From Geobacter sp. (GTDB lineage: Bacteria > Desulfobacterota > Desulfuromonadia > Geobacterales > Geobacteraceae), in assembly GCA_003574885.1 (NCBI GenBank), contig PJFC01000001.1:744001-808000 (forward strand): a stretch of DNA of 64,000 bases, read 5' to 3'. The notes under the pieces are model-generated. The model ran no database searches. It had not been told where the DNA came from and saw only the letters and a list, made by a program, of their open reading frames with translations. The number at the start of each line of letters is the position of its first letter. The stretch's first letter is position 1. Position numbers and translations under genes: made by a program. Below, piece by piece: positions 38,615 to 46,630 of this stretch.

Positions 38615-40291
38615 ATGTCCTGGAAAATTATCGAAAAATACCGCCGTATCCTGGCCGATGAAGAGGGCTCATCGCCCCGCGCATGGGGGGGGAAGCTGAC
38701 GGTCTGCCTTGTCTACCCGAACCGCTACTCCATGGGGATGAGCAACCTCGGCCTGCAGACGGTCCATGCCCAGTTGAACGCCCATCATGACGTGGTCTGC
38801 GAGCGGGCTTTCCTCCCCGATCAGGAGGACCTCAAGGAGTATGAAAAGAGCCGCACACCGCTCCTTTCCCTGGAGTCCCAGCGCCCCCTCACCGACTTCC
38901 ACATCATTGCCTTTTCCGTCTCCTTCGAGAGCGATTACCTCAACCTGCCGGTCATCTTCCGTCTGGCGGGAATCCCCCCACTTTCAGCAGAGCGGAACGA
39001 CTCACACCCTCTGGTCATTGCCGGCGGAGCGGCGCTGTTCCTCAACCCGGAACCGGTGGCCGATTTCCTCGACCTTGTCTGCATCGGAGAGTCGGAACCT
39101 CTTTTGCCCCCCCTGCTCGAACTGCTCTGTAGCGGAGCCGGTGAGGGACGACGCGAGCTTCTGGGCCTGGCAGCCGGGCTCCCTGGCATATATGTTCCAT
39201 CCCTTTACGAGGTTGACTACGACGGGATGCGGGTAGCTGGACGGCGCGTGCTGGCTGGTGCGCCGGAACGTATTGAGCGGCAGTGGTCCCGTCACCTGGA
39301 CCGGCATGCTACAACCTCTGAAATACTCACCCCCCAGACTGAATTTGCCGACATGTACCTCATCGAGCTCTCCCGGGGCTGCCCGCGCGGCTGCAGATTC
39401 TGCGCCGCCGGCTTTATCTACCATCCCTACCGGCAACGCTCACTGGAGGAGATCAAGAACCAGGTACGCGAAGGTCTCCAGGAGCGGCACAAGCTGGGGC
39501 TCGTGGGTGCCGCGGTTTCCGACTTCAAAGGGATCGGCGAGCTTTGCCGCTTCATTCTCCAGGAAGGGGGAAAGGTATCGGTGTCGTCCCTGCGCCTCGA
39601 CCAGCTGGATGACGACATGATCGCGGTCCTGAAGGCGAGCGGCCACAAGACCGTGGCCCTGGCCCCGGAAGGTGGGTCCCAGCGGCTGCGTGACCTGGTG
39701 AAGAAGGATATCACGGAAGAGCAAATACTGGCCGCCTGCGACCGCCTCATCGGGAGCGATATCCTTAACCTGAAGCTCTATTTCATCATCGGTCTTCCGA
39801 CTGAGACCTCTTCCGACCTGGAGGAACTGGTCTCCCTGGTCGGTAAGATCCGCGAGCGGGTCATCGCCGCGGCAAAGGCCAACCGGAGACTGGGGGAGGT
39901 CGTCCTCTCCGTCAACCCCTTTGTTCCCAAGCCGTTCACCCCCTTCCAGTGGTGCGGCATGGAGGAGATAAAGTCACTGGAACAGAAGGCAAAGTTTCTG
40001 CACCAGGCGTTCAGCCGGCTGTCCAACGTCCGTTTGCACATGGAAAGCCCGCGAGAGGCATACCTCCAGGCGCTCCTCTCCCGGGGAGACCGGCGGCTTG
40101 CGGCGCTGCTGCTCAAGGCGGATGAGATGGGGAGCTGGAAGCGGGCGGCCAAGGCGTTACAGCTCGATACGGATGGCTGGGTGTACCGGACCATCCCCCG
40201 GGACGAGTCACTCCCCTGGGATTTTATTGCTGGCGGCAGCAGTGAGAGGCTCGTGCGCGAGTACCGGCTGGCGACCGGTCTGGATGGCTGA
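38615..40291 (+). CDS. B12-binding-type radical SAM protein (COG1032)
   Basis: A 558-residue radical SAM enzyme. The [4Fe-4S] cluster ligands are Cys256, Cys260 and Cys263 in RGCPRGCRFCAAG. The N-terminal 230 residues (VYPNRYSMGMSNLGLQTVHAQLN onward) resemble the cobalamin-binding-like domain of this group. The later SVNPFVPKPFTPFQW matches the family. Substrate unknown. I start at ATG 38615 (MSWKIIEKYRRIL); the 20 codons before it are terminator and GC-rich spacer. It stands alone after ftsZ and convergent with the TSUP gene. Confidence 0.85.
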   Translation: MSWKIIEKYRRILADEEGSSPRAWGGKLTVCLVYPNRYSMGMSNLGLQTVHAQLNAHHDVVCERAFLPDQEDLKEYEKSRTPLLSLESQRPLTDFHIIAFSVSFESDYLNLPVIFRLAGIPPLSAERNDSHPLVIAGGAALFLNPEPVADFLDLVCIGESEPLLPPLLELLCSGAGEGRRELLGLAAGLPGIYVPSLYEVDYDGMRVAGRRVLAGAPERIERQWSRHLDRHATTSEILTPQTEFADMYLIELSRGCPRGCRFCAAGFIYHPYRQRSLEEIKNQVREGLQERHKLGLVGAAVSDFKGIGELCRFILQEGGKVSVSSLRLDQLDDDMIAVLKASGHKTVALAPEGGSQRLRDLVKKDITEEQILAACDRLIGSDILNLKLYFIIGLPTETSSDLEELVSLVGKIRERVIAAAKANRRLGEVVLSVNPFVPKPFTPFQWCGMEEIKSLEQKAKFLHQAFSRLSNVRLHMESPREAYLQALLSRGDRRLAALLLKADEMGSWKRAAKALQLDTDGWVYRTIPRDESLPWDFIAGGSSERLVREYRLATGLDG

Positions 40292-40312
40292 GAGAGGTTG
40301 GGGGAAAGCGGA

Positions 40313-41074
40313 CTACCGGTAGTAGTAATCGAAGAGGAGCTTGGCGGTGATGGCGAGGGACATGGTGATGAAGATCGGCCGGACGAACCGTGCCCCCCGT
40401 GAGAGGACGAGCCCGGCGCCGACCCGGGCGCCGATGAGTTGCCCCACACCCATCACCAGCCCGGCGGTGTAATAAACGTGCCCGCCGAGGATGAACATGG
40501 CGAGGGAGACGATGTTGCTCGTGAAGTTCATCACCTTGGTGTAGCCGGTGGCGGTGGTCATGTTGTAGCCGAGGCCGAGCATGAGGGCGATGACCCAGAA
40601 GGAGCCGGTGCCGGGGCCGAAGAAGCCGTCGTAGAAGCCGAGGGTGAGTCCGCAGCAGAGGTAGAACGGGAGCTTGGCCAGGCGCGGATGAATGTCCTCC
40701 AGCCCGAGGCGGGGGGTCAGCAGGGTGTAGAGGGCGATGGCGAGGAGAAAGAACGGGATGATGCCGCGCAGGAAACCGGGGTCGAGCCGCTGCACCGTCA
40801 GCGCCCCTGCGGCGGCGCCGATGGCGGTGAAGGTGATCCCCTCCAGGCTTTCCCTGAGGGTGATGGTGCCGGCGCCGGCGAAGTGGGCCATGGCGCTCCC
40901 CGAGCCGAAGGTGGACTGGAGCTTGTTGGTGCCGAGGGCATACTGGGGGGGAATACCGGTCCAGAGGAGCACCGGAAGGGTGATCAGCCCGCCGCCGCCG
41001 GCGATTGCATCAACCAGTCCGGCGACGAGGCCGGTGGCGAAGAGGAGCGGCAGAAGCCAGTAGGAGATGATCAT
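40313..41074 (-). CDS. TSUP family permease (TauE/SafE type)
   Basis: A 253-residue inner-membrane protein with about eight hydrophobic segments. It starts LLPLLFATGLVAGLVDAIAGGGGLITLPVLL, the classic TauE/SafE N-terminal repeat, and has GFYDGFFGPGTGSF at the start of the second half. Relatives export sulfite, sulfoacetate or organosulfonates, but the substrate cannot be told here. It is convergent with the radical SAM gene. Confidence 0.9.
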   Translation of the reverse strand: MIISYWLLPLLFATGLVAGLVDAIAGGGGLITLPVLLWTGIPPQYALGTNKLQSTFGSGSAMAHFAGAGTITLRESLEGITFTAIGAAAGALTVQRLDPGFLRGIIPFFLLAIALYTLLTPRLGLEDIHPRLAKLPFYLCCGLTLGFYDGFFGPGTGSFWVIALMLGLGYNMTTATGYTKVMNFTSNIVSLAMFILGGHVYYTAGLVMGVGQLIGARVGAGLVLSRGARFVRPIFITMSLAITAKLLFDYYYR

Positions 41075-41206
41075 GAGTGCGTGTCCGGGAAGGAGATGGA
41101 GTATTGCCGGATGGCACTATAGCACAGCGGTGCAGGCTTGATAAGCAGAGATTCGGGCATCATCGCCCGTGGCGGGGAGTTATGCGGGGAGCGCTAGCCC
41201 GCAGGA

Positions 41207-41242
41207 GACCAGAAGGGCGGCCAATCGGCCGCCCTTCTGGTC
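41207..41242. terminator. Perfect 16-bp hairpin after the cytochrome gene
   Basis: GACCAGAAGGGCGGCC, loop AATC, GGCCGCCCTTCTGGTC. It begins 6 nt past the cytochrome stop on the - strand. There is no T-run on either side, so it may protect the 3' end or act with Rho. Confidence 0.6.
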
Positions 41243-41248
41243 ATAAGA

Positions 41249-42607
41249 TCAACGATTCTGCCACTGGAACTGATGGGGCCAGCTGCCGGGAGCGGAGCTC
41301 GTGACAGCGGTATGGCAGACGTTGCAGGCGGTCGGTTGCCCGCCGGGGCCATGTTTTTCGATGAATCCGTCTGCTCCTGCGCCCCGTGAGCCGGCATGGC
41401 AGACGCCGCAGCTGCCCATGGATTTCGCCTTGCCCTGGTACTGCAGGGCCTGGTAATTGTCCGAAGCTTCTCGGGACGGTACCATGGCGTGGGGACTGCC
41501 GTGGCAGCCGGCGCAGTAGATGCCGCCATGCTCCTTGGCGTTGCGGTAGAGGGTGGTGCCGGTGTCGACTCCCGCAATCCCGCCATGGCAGGAGGCGCAT
41601 TTCGGTTCGCTCTGCCATGGTACCCGGGAGCTGGAGATGATGGAGTAGGCCACCTGGCGCAGGGTGCCGTGACAGCTGGTGCAGTTACCGGTGACGTTGG
41701 TATGGGCCAAGCTGCGGTTGCACTTGGTGCTGGCGCCAGGATGGCAGTCGAAGCAGGTGGCCGGGGAACCGTCGGGCGCCAACCGGTCGGCATGGGCACG
41801 GTGGATTGCGGCGGAGAGGTATTTGCCGGAGTCGCCGGGGCCGGTGGTCCCGAGGGCGGGTGAGCCGTGGCAGCCGGCGCAGAGGATCGGCTGTTTGGGG
41901 ACCAGCAGCCCGTCCGGCGGCTGGTGGAGCTTGTCGTGCTTCTGCAGGATGTCGAGAAACGGATTGTTGTTGTTGGCGGCGCTTGGCAGGTGGCATTTGG
42001 CGCAGTTGATCTCGTCGGAAGTAGGGACCGTCGTGCGTGTCTGGGCAAGCACGGTGCCGCTGGCGTCCTTGACGGTGATTTCCGCAACCTGGTAGGGGTT
42101 CCAGACGCCGTTGTCGTCCACCGGCGTTGCCGGTATGCCGTTCGCCTGGAAGTGATCCGACTTCAGGACCATGCTGCCGGCCAGGCCGTTGTGGATCGCC
42201 GGGTCTTCCAGGTTAAGCCCCGTATTCGGGGCCAGGGAGATGCCGAACAGTGCCAGGACGTTGTTCCAGAACTGGCCAAAGTTGCGCTTCGTGGCGGACG
42301 AGCTGTTGTTGACGATACGGTACTCCACCGTAAGGCCGGCTGTTGCCACCTGGGGAGGGTTCCCCCGTTTTACAACCTGGGCCCAGACGGTATTGTAGGG
42401 GGGAAGGATGACGGCCGTGTCGTAGGACGGGTTCAGGCAGTGCATCCCCAGATCGTTCCAGGCGAATACCACGTACTGGGCGTTGCTGGCCGGAATGGCT
42501 GTGGTGCCGGGGTCGGAGGCGGGGGAGGAACCTCCGCCGCAGGCGGCCATGACGAGCAGGCTCGCCGTGCATAACGCTTTGGTGACTGTTGTGAACAGCT
42601 GTTTCAT
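41249..42607 (-). CDS. Octaheme lipoprotein cytochrome c
   Basis: A 452-residue c-type cytochrome. The signal peptide ends with the lipobox VMAAC at Cys23, so it is a lipoprotein, probably on the outer membrane. Residues about 45-200 form a heme-free domain (YVVFAWNDLGMHCLNP). Eight CXXCH heme sites lie between residue 202 and about 437 (CAKCH, CAGCH, CFDCH, CTSCH, CASCH, CAGCH, CGVCH, CNVCH). Such proteins carry electrons in extracellular metal reduction; which pathway this one serves is unknown. It reads from its own region upstream, after the NRDE gene. Confidence 0.93.
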   Translation of the reverse strand: MKQLFTTVTKALCTASLLVMAACGGGSSPASDPGTTAIPASNAQYVVFAWNDLGMHCLNPSYDTAVILPPYNTVWAQVVKRGNPPQVATAGLTVEYRIVNNSSSATKRNFGQFWNNVLALFGISLAPNTGLNLEDPAIHNGLAGSMVLKSDHFQANGIPATPVDDNGVWNPYQVAEITVKDASGTVLAQTRTTVPTSDEINCAKCHLPSAANNNNPFLDILQKHDKLHQPPDGLLVPKQPILCAGCHGSPALGTTGPGDSGKYLSAAIHRAHADRLAPDGSPATCFDCHPGASTKCNRSLAHTNVTGNCTSCHGTLRQVAYSIISSSRVPWQSEPKCASCHGGIAGVDTGTTLYRNAKEHGGIYCAGCHGSPHAMVPSREASDNYQALQYQGKAKSMGSCGVCHAGSRGAGADGFIEKHGPGGQPTACNVCHTAVTSSAPGSWPHQFQWQNR

Positions 42608-42701
42608 GGGGCACCTCGGGGAAGAGTCGAATGAGTAATGTGTTCTAACTTTAACAGGAAATTTGGGCGGGTCAATCTACGGTTGCGCGTGGGGGAATTG
42701 G

Positions 42702-43469
42702 TCAGGGAGCGTACTGGAACCGCTGCTGCACCGTTGTGACCGGTTCCACGCCGCCGTTGAAGGTCTGTTCCGTGAACTCCACCCATCCGTCCCGGCCAAC
42801 GAGCAGGACGGTGGCGGAGCGGGTGCCGTAGTCGGGGCTGGCGATATGGAGGGGAGAGAGGAGCCGTTCCCGTTCCAGGCCGACACCGGTGTCGGGGAGG
42901 AGCGGGTCCGGGGCCATGGAGCGGTCGGCGAGGATGGCGAACAGTTCTGCCGGGTCGATCCGGTCATGTTGCAGGAGTTCCGCCAAGGCTGATGTGCCCC
43001 TGCTCACCTTGGGCCAGGGGGTGTCCAGCAGCCGGTTGCTCAGCCCGTGGATTCCGGGTGGGATGGGGACCGGCGGACCTCCCCTGTTTGAATAGTGCCA
43101 GAGGTTTTCCCGTGTGCCGCAGATGAGATTGAAACCGTTGTAGGTCGGGCCGATTGGCTCCAGCTCGGCCAGGAATGTTTCGGCCGGCAGAGAATTCCGT
43201 AGGAAATCGCTCACCAGAAGGCCGCGGGAGGGTGCATTCGGCCGGTGCACGGCGGGGTCCCGGTAGTTGGTGATGGCGGCGAGCCGGCCGGTGGCGGTGA
43301 TGCCGAACCAGGTCCCTCCCACCTTCAGGTCCCGTCCCGCCAGTAGGGACGGTTCGTCTTCCCAGAAGGCGGCCGGTGCCGTGGGACGGTCGTAGAATTC
43401 GTCCCGGTTGGCGGCCAGGATCAGCCGGTAATTCGGGTGGCACTCGTGGGCGAAGAGTATCAGGCACAT
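42702..43469 (-). CDS. NRDE (TANGO2-like) family protein
   Basis: A 255-residue protein starting MCLILFAHECHPNYRLILAANRDEF, with the NRDE motif and a Cys2 that could act as an N-terminal nucleophile after Met removal. The family includes TANGO2; heme handling is one proposed role, and it lies next to a multiheme cytochrome here, which may be chance. The frame is open upstream, but I start at ATG 43469 because only that gives the conserved N-terminus. Four nucleotides separate it from the upstream lipoprotein gene. Confidence 0.88.
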   Translation of the reverse strand: MCLILFAHECHPNYRLILAANRDEFYDRPTAPAAFWEDEPSLLAGRDLKVGGTWFGITATGRLAAITNYRDPAVHRPNAPSRGLLVSDFLRNSLPAETFLAELEPIGPTYNGFNLICGTRENLWHYSNRGGPPVPIPPGIHGLSNRLLDTPWPKVSRGTSALAELLQHDRIDPAELFAILADRSMAPDPLLPDTGVGLERERLLSPLHIASPDYGTRSATVLLVGRDGWVEFTEQTFNGGVEPVTTVQQRFQYAP

Positions 43470-43473
43470 GGTG

Positions 43474-43917
43474 TCAGTGGGGCTCCACCTCGAAGGACTG
43501 GAAGTGCAGGATCTTGTCGCCATCTCCCCCCTCCACGGCCCGGTAGCGGTAGAAGAGCCGGAGCTTTTCCGGTGTTTCTCCCGAAGAGAGCGGCAGGTTG
43601 AGGGTGAAGGGGGCAGCCTCGTCCATGGGGAGCTGATTGGGGAAGAAGAAAAAGGTCGCCTCGGAGAGTTTTTTCCCTTTCCCGTCCAGGAGCGTAGCGG
43701 TGACCTCCAGGTCGTGCATGGAGACAAAGCGGGTGTTCCGTGCGAACCCCTCGATGGTGTACCCCGTGGCAGCTCGATCCACCCGCCAGAAGAGGGTCAG
43801 GTCGTACTGCTTATAGGTGCGGGGATAATGGGCCGCGTCAAAGCGGGGTTGGATATATCCGTGGCAGGAAGCCAGCACCAGGCCGGTCATGGCAATCACA
43901 ACGAGACGAAGCAGCAT
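43474..43917 (-). CDS. Small lipoprotein of unknown function
   Basis: A 147-residue product with a type II signal peptide (MLLRLVVIAMTGLVLASCHGY), lipidated Cys at 18. The mature part is beta-rich, with YDLTLFWRVDRAATGYTIEGFARNTRF and later LRLFYRYRAVEGG. I do not recognise the family. It sits 4 nt before the NRDE gene in the same operon. Confidence 0.75.
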   Translation of the reverse strand: MLLRLVVIAMTGLVLASCHGYIQPRFDAAHYPRTYKQYDLTLFWRVDRAATGYTIEGFARNTRFVSMHDLEVTATLLDGKGKKLSEATFFFFPNQLPMDEAAPFTLNLPLSSGETPEKLRLFYRYRAVEGGDGDKILHFQSFEVEPH

Positions 43918-43992
43918 GGGTCCTCCCTGAACTCTTTGTTTTCCGCTGGCAGGAACTCTGGCGCATGTTCCGAGCGGTGATACACTAAGTAT

Positions 43993-44022
43993 ACACCATG
44001 AATATATCAGAGTATATGGTGT
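43993..44022. promoter_or_regulatory. Inverted repeat between divergent genes
   Basis: ACACCAT..ATATA and TATAT..GGTGT form an imperfect inverted repeat between the lipoprotein (- strand) and the PEBP-like gene (+ strand). It could be an operator; no clear promoter pair is visible. Confidence 0.4.
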
Positions 44023-44052
44023 CGCTGTCCAGCGGACCGGATGGGGGTGGCC

Positions 44053-44586
44053 ATGAATTTACGGAGATGGCTGGTGATGTTGGCGTCCTGCGCGGCTCTC
44101 CCCTGGAGCGTCGCGTCAGGGAAGGAGGTGCGGAAAATGAATTCGCTGCAGTTGAACAGTAGCGCGTTTGCCAATGGCGGTGCCATTCCTTCCCGGTATA
44201 CCTGCGACGGGGATGATTCGAATCCGCCGCTTGTCATTGACCGTGTGCCGATGGGGACGAAATCCCTGGCACTCATCATGGACGATCCTGATGCGCCGGT
44301 CGGGCTCTGGGTGCACTGGGTGGTCTGGAACATCCCTCCCCAGACCCGCCAGATTGGCGAGAAGAGCCTCCCGGCCGGTGCCCTCCAGGGACGGAACAGC
44401 TGGGGGCGCACCAGTTACGGCGGTCCCTGCCCTCCCTCCGGCACCCACCGCTATTTCTTCAAGCTTTATGCCCTCGACACCATCCTCACGCTCGGTGCCG
44501 GCAGCACCAAGACCGATCTGGAAAAGGCCATGGAGGGGCATGTTATCGGCAAGGGGGAATTGATGGGGACGTATAAACGCCGCTAG
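44053..44586 (+). CDS. YbhB/YbcL (PEBP) family protein, exported
   Basis: A 177-residue phosphatidylethanolamine-binding protein homologue with an N-terminal signal peptide (MNLRRWLVMLASCAALPWSVASG). The anion-binding pocket is DDPDAPVGLWVHWVVWNIPP, followed by SYGGPCPPSGTHRYFFKLYALD, both typical. The biological ligand is unknown. GGGGGTGG lies before ATG 44053; ATG 44041 is an alternative that would add four residues. Confidence 0.87.
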   Translation: MNLRRWLVMLASCAALPWSVASGKEVRKMNSLQLNSSAFANGGAIPSRYTCDGDDSNPPLVIDRVPMGTKSLALIMDDPDAPVGLWVHWVVWNIPPQTRQIGEKSLPAGALQGRNSWGRTSYGGPCPPSGTHRYFFKLYALDTILTLGAGSTKTDLEKAMEGHVIGKGELMGTYKRR

Positions 44587-44614
44587 GGACTTTCCGTTGT
44601 GAAACCTGGTAATG

Positions 44615-44642
44615 AAAGGCCGGCATATCTGTCGGCCTTTTT
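44615..44642 (+). terminator. Rho-independent terminator after the PEBP gene
   Basis: AAAGGCCG, 10-nt loop, CGGCCTTT followed by TTG. It begins 29 nt after the stop. Confidence 0.85.
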
Positions 44643-44717
44643 GCTTTCGTCGGGAAAGGAAACAGGGTAGTATTCTGTCGCAAGTTTATGGGTGTGTAGC
44701 GTTGACGGGGAGGTCCC

Positions 44718-45731
44718 ATGAAGAAGGGAAAACCGGCGAAAAAGTATTCCCAGGCGGGACGGGTGCACGACATCATCCGGCTCATCGAGGCGCGCCATGG
44801 CATCACCATCGAGGAGCTGGCGGAGGAGGGGGGGGTGAACCGGCGCACCATCCACCGGGACCTGAACGCCATCCAGGAGGCGGGGTACCCTCTCGTCTCC
44901 GAATGGGAGGAGGGGCGCAAGGTCTACCGTTTCCTCACCCGCTTCAAGGACGTTCCCCCCATCAACTTCACCCTCCAGGAGCTCCTCACCCTCTCCTTCC
45001 TTCGCTCCCAGCTCGATTTTCTCAAGGGGACACCCTTCCGGGACGACATGGAGTCAGTATTCCGCAAGGTCAACTCCGTCCTCCCCCCCCGCTATGCGGC
45101 CCACATGGAGCGGATCGCCCGGGTTTCCCTGCCGCTCTTGCAGGGGGCGCGGGACTATGGACGGGTAGCGGAAGAGCTGAAAGTCCTGCGCGACGCCCTC
45201 CTCTACCAGTACCGTGTCACCATCGGCTACCGGGCCAAGGGGGAGGGGCGGCCGGTCTCCTATCAGGTGGACCCCTACACCCTCCTCTTCTACAAGGGGG
45301 GGCTCTACCTCTTGGGCTATGCCCACAACCGCAAGGCGCTCAGGACCTTCGCCGTGGAGCGGCTGACCAGGGTGGAGGTAACACGGGAGCGCTTCGAGAT
45401 GCCCGAGAGTTTTCGCCCGGAGGTGCAGCTCAAGACCGCCTTCGGCATCGTGGAGGAGGAGGTGCTGCCGATCCGGGTCCGGTTCGACGCCACCGTGGCC
45501 CACATGGTGCGGGACCGGCTCTGGCACCCGACCCAGCGGCTGGTGGAGGAGAAAGACGGGAGCGTGACCCTCTCCTTCGAGGCGGGGGGACGGATGGAGA
45601 TCATCGCCTGGGTCCTCTCCTACGGCCGCCATGCGGAACTGCTTGAACCGGCGGAACTGCGGGAGGAGATGGGGAGTATCACGGCGGAGCTGGCGGGGGT
45701 GTACGGCAAGGGGAAGGTCATCCCCGCGTAA
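44718..45731 (+). CDS. WYL-domain transcriptional regulator (YafY/DeoR type)
   Basis: A 337-residue regulator. The N-terminal winged helix (about 14-75) has the pattern IEELAEEGGVNRRTIHRDLNAI. A middle helical part leads to the WYL domain around residues 160-225 (RVTIGYRAKGEGRPVSYQVDPYTLLFYKGGLYLLGY), then the WCX C-terminal extension. WYL regulators respond to small ligands or nucleic-acid ends, and many sit beside defence genes. Here a toxin and helicase island starts about 500 bp downstream, but base composition is like the flanking chromosome, so the link is not certain. Confidence 0.9.
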   Translation: MKKGKPAKKYSQAGRVHDIIRLIEARHGITIEELAEEGGVNRRTIHRDLNAIQEAGYPLVSEWEEGRKVYRFLTRFKDVPPINFTLQELLTLSFLRSQLDFLKGTPFRDDMESVFRKVNSVLPPRYAAHMERIARVSLPLLQGARDYGRVAEELKVLRDALLYQYRVTIGYRAKGEGRPVSYQVDPYTLLFYKGGLYLLGYAHNRKALRTFAVERLTRVEVTRERFEMPESFRPEVQLKTAFGIVEEEVLPIRVRFDATVAHMVRDRLWHPTQRLVEEKDGSVTLSFEAGGRMEIIAWVLSYGRHAELLEPAELREEMGSITAELAGVYGKGKVIPA

Positions 45732-45960
45732 GGGGAAGGGGCTCGCCGTCCGGTTCTTCGGACCTGGTTTTTGCGGACAACCTGAACATCTGGGCAATGG
45801 TATAGGTATTGACGGTGGCAATCACGGCTTCGAGCAGGGTGCCGCCGATGGAGCCGCTGATGATGTTGTTCGCCAGCCAGCAGAAGGTGCTGGAGAGGAT
45901 CGCCAGCCGCATGGGGATGCCCCGCATGGTGAAGACGGCATAGGTGGAGACGCAGGAGCG
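45718..45960 (-). pseudogene. YgjV-like membrane protein fragment
   Basis: On the - strand the frame reads YAVFTMRGIPMRLAILSSTF, followed by CWLANNIISGSIGGTLLEAV, which resembles the C-terminal half of YgjV/Imp proteins (usually about 160-180 residues). An in-frame TGA lies just upstream at about 45961-45963 and no N-terminal half is visible. The only start codons left, at 45927 and 45912, give 64 to 69 residues. I read it as a truncated relic at the island edge; it overlaps the end of the WYL gene tail to tail. Confidence 0.6.
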
Positions 45961-46014
45961 TCAAAGCTGGTTGTTCAAGGGGAAAGATTCCCGATGCGTG
46001 CCGCCCTTAATCCC

Positions 46015-46044
46015 TTGACAGTTCTGTCTCTTGGGGTGTATGAA
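46015..46044 (+). promoter_or_regulatory. Sigma70-like promoter upstream of the island
   Basis: TTGACA (46015-46020), 18-bp spacer, TATGAA (46039-46044). It is not next to an ORF; a terminator-like hairpin follows about 65 nt after the expected start. Confidence 0.55.
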
Positions 46045-46050
46045 GGTTAG

Positions 46051-46150
46051 GGTTTTGTCATGTCGTGCCCGGGAGGGGCGGATGGAAGGCGGAAGCGCAG
46101 GTTAACAGGGTCGTTGTGTCAGCATGAGAGCTGATGGAGCGGCTTTTTTT
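46051..46150 (+). ncRNA. Putative small RNA of about 100 nt
   Basis: Between the promoter at 46015 and a terminator-like hairpin at 46110-46150 there is no ORF. The hairpin has GTCGTT/AGCGGC and TCAGC-ATGAGA-GCTGA stems with seven T after it. This would give a transcript of about 100 nt just before the MazG-helicase genes. It could also be an attenuated leader for them. Confidence 0.4.
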
Positions 46151-46160
46151 GTTCACCACC

Positions 46161-46186
46161 GAGATAAGTTCTCAGGAACGTATCTC
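46161..46186. promoter_or_regulatory. 26-bp palindrome before the MazG-like gene
   Basis: GAGATA-A-GTTC-TCAG-GAAC-G-TATCTC. The arms pair perfectly except for one central A/G pair position. It is about 75 bp before the MazG-like start and 12 bp before a TTGACA (46199-46204) that lacks a good -10. It is a candidate operator. Confidence 0.5.
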
Positions 46187-46255
46187 TCCACTTCGAACTT
46201 GACAATGGAATTGAACGGTGACGAGATTGGACAAGCGGAAAGGATCTGCTGATTT

Positions 46256-46615
46256 ATGAGCAAGAAAACTATCGAAGAGATTTCCCTCAAAGTTCAGAAG
46301 TTCTGTGAAGAACGTGACTGGGACCAGTTTCATGGGCCAAAAGATCTGGCCATTGGTGTCATAACTGAAGCGTCAGAGCTACTCGAACATTTCCGCTTTC
46401 TTTCGGAAGAACAGGCGCTGGACCTTTTGGATAATCCACAGCAGAAAGAGGATATCGAGGATGAACTTGCTGATGTCCTCTTTTTTTTACTTCGATTTTC
46501 ACAACGGTTCAATGTTGACTTAGCCCAAGCCTTGATGCGTAAGATTGAGAAGAGTGAAAAGAAATATCCAGTTGATAAGGCTAAAGGGAGTAACAAGAAA
46601 TATAATAAACTATAA
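46256..46615 (+). CDS. MazG-like nucleotide pyrophosphohydrolase
   Basis: A 119-residue all-alpha NTP pyrophosphohydrolase. The metal motif is EASE (38-41) followed by EDELADV with E70 and D73, the EXXE-(n)-EXXD pattern of MazG/dCTPase-like enzymes that hydrolyse (d)NTPs to monophosphates. The tail is Lys-rich. The gene is AT-richer than its chromosome neighbours and is followed by the helicase gene after 15 nt, so the two very likely form one operon. Nucleotide depletion or signal removal during phage infection is a possible role, by inference. Confidence 0.88.
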   Translation: MSKKTIEEISLKVQKFCEERDWDQFHGPKDLAIGVITEASELLEHFRFLSEEQALDLLDNPQQKEDIEDELADVLFFLLRFSQRFNVDLAQALMRKIEKSEKKYPVDKAKGSNKKYNKL

Positions 46616-46630
46616 CAATAATTGCGAAAA

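Noticed and set aside
42702-43727. An N-terminal extension of the NRDE protein by 86 residues
   Set aside because: The extension is Ser/Pro/Arg-rich shadow of the lipoprotein gene; the conserved MCLILF start lies at 43469.
44612-45646. A 344-codon + strand frame overlapping the WYL regulator
   Set aside because: Its product is Gly/Pro/Arg-rich low-complexity sequence without motifs; the other frame has a full HTH-WYL protein.
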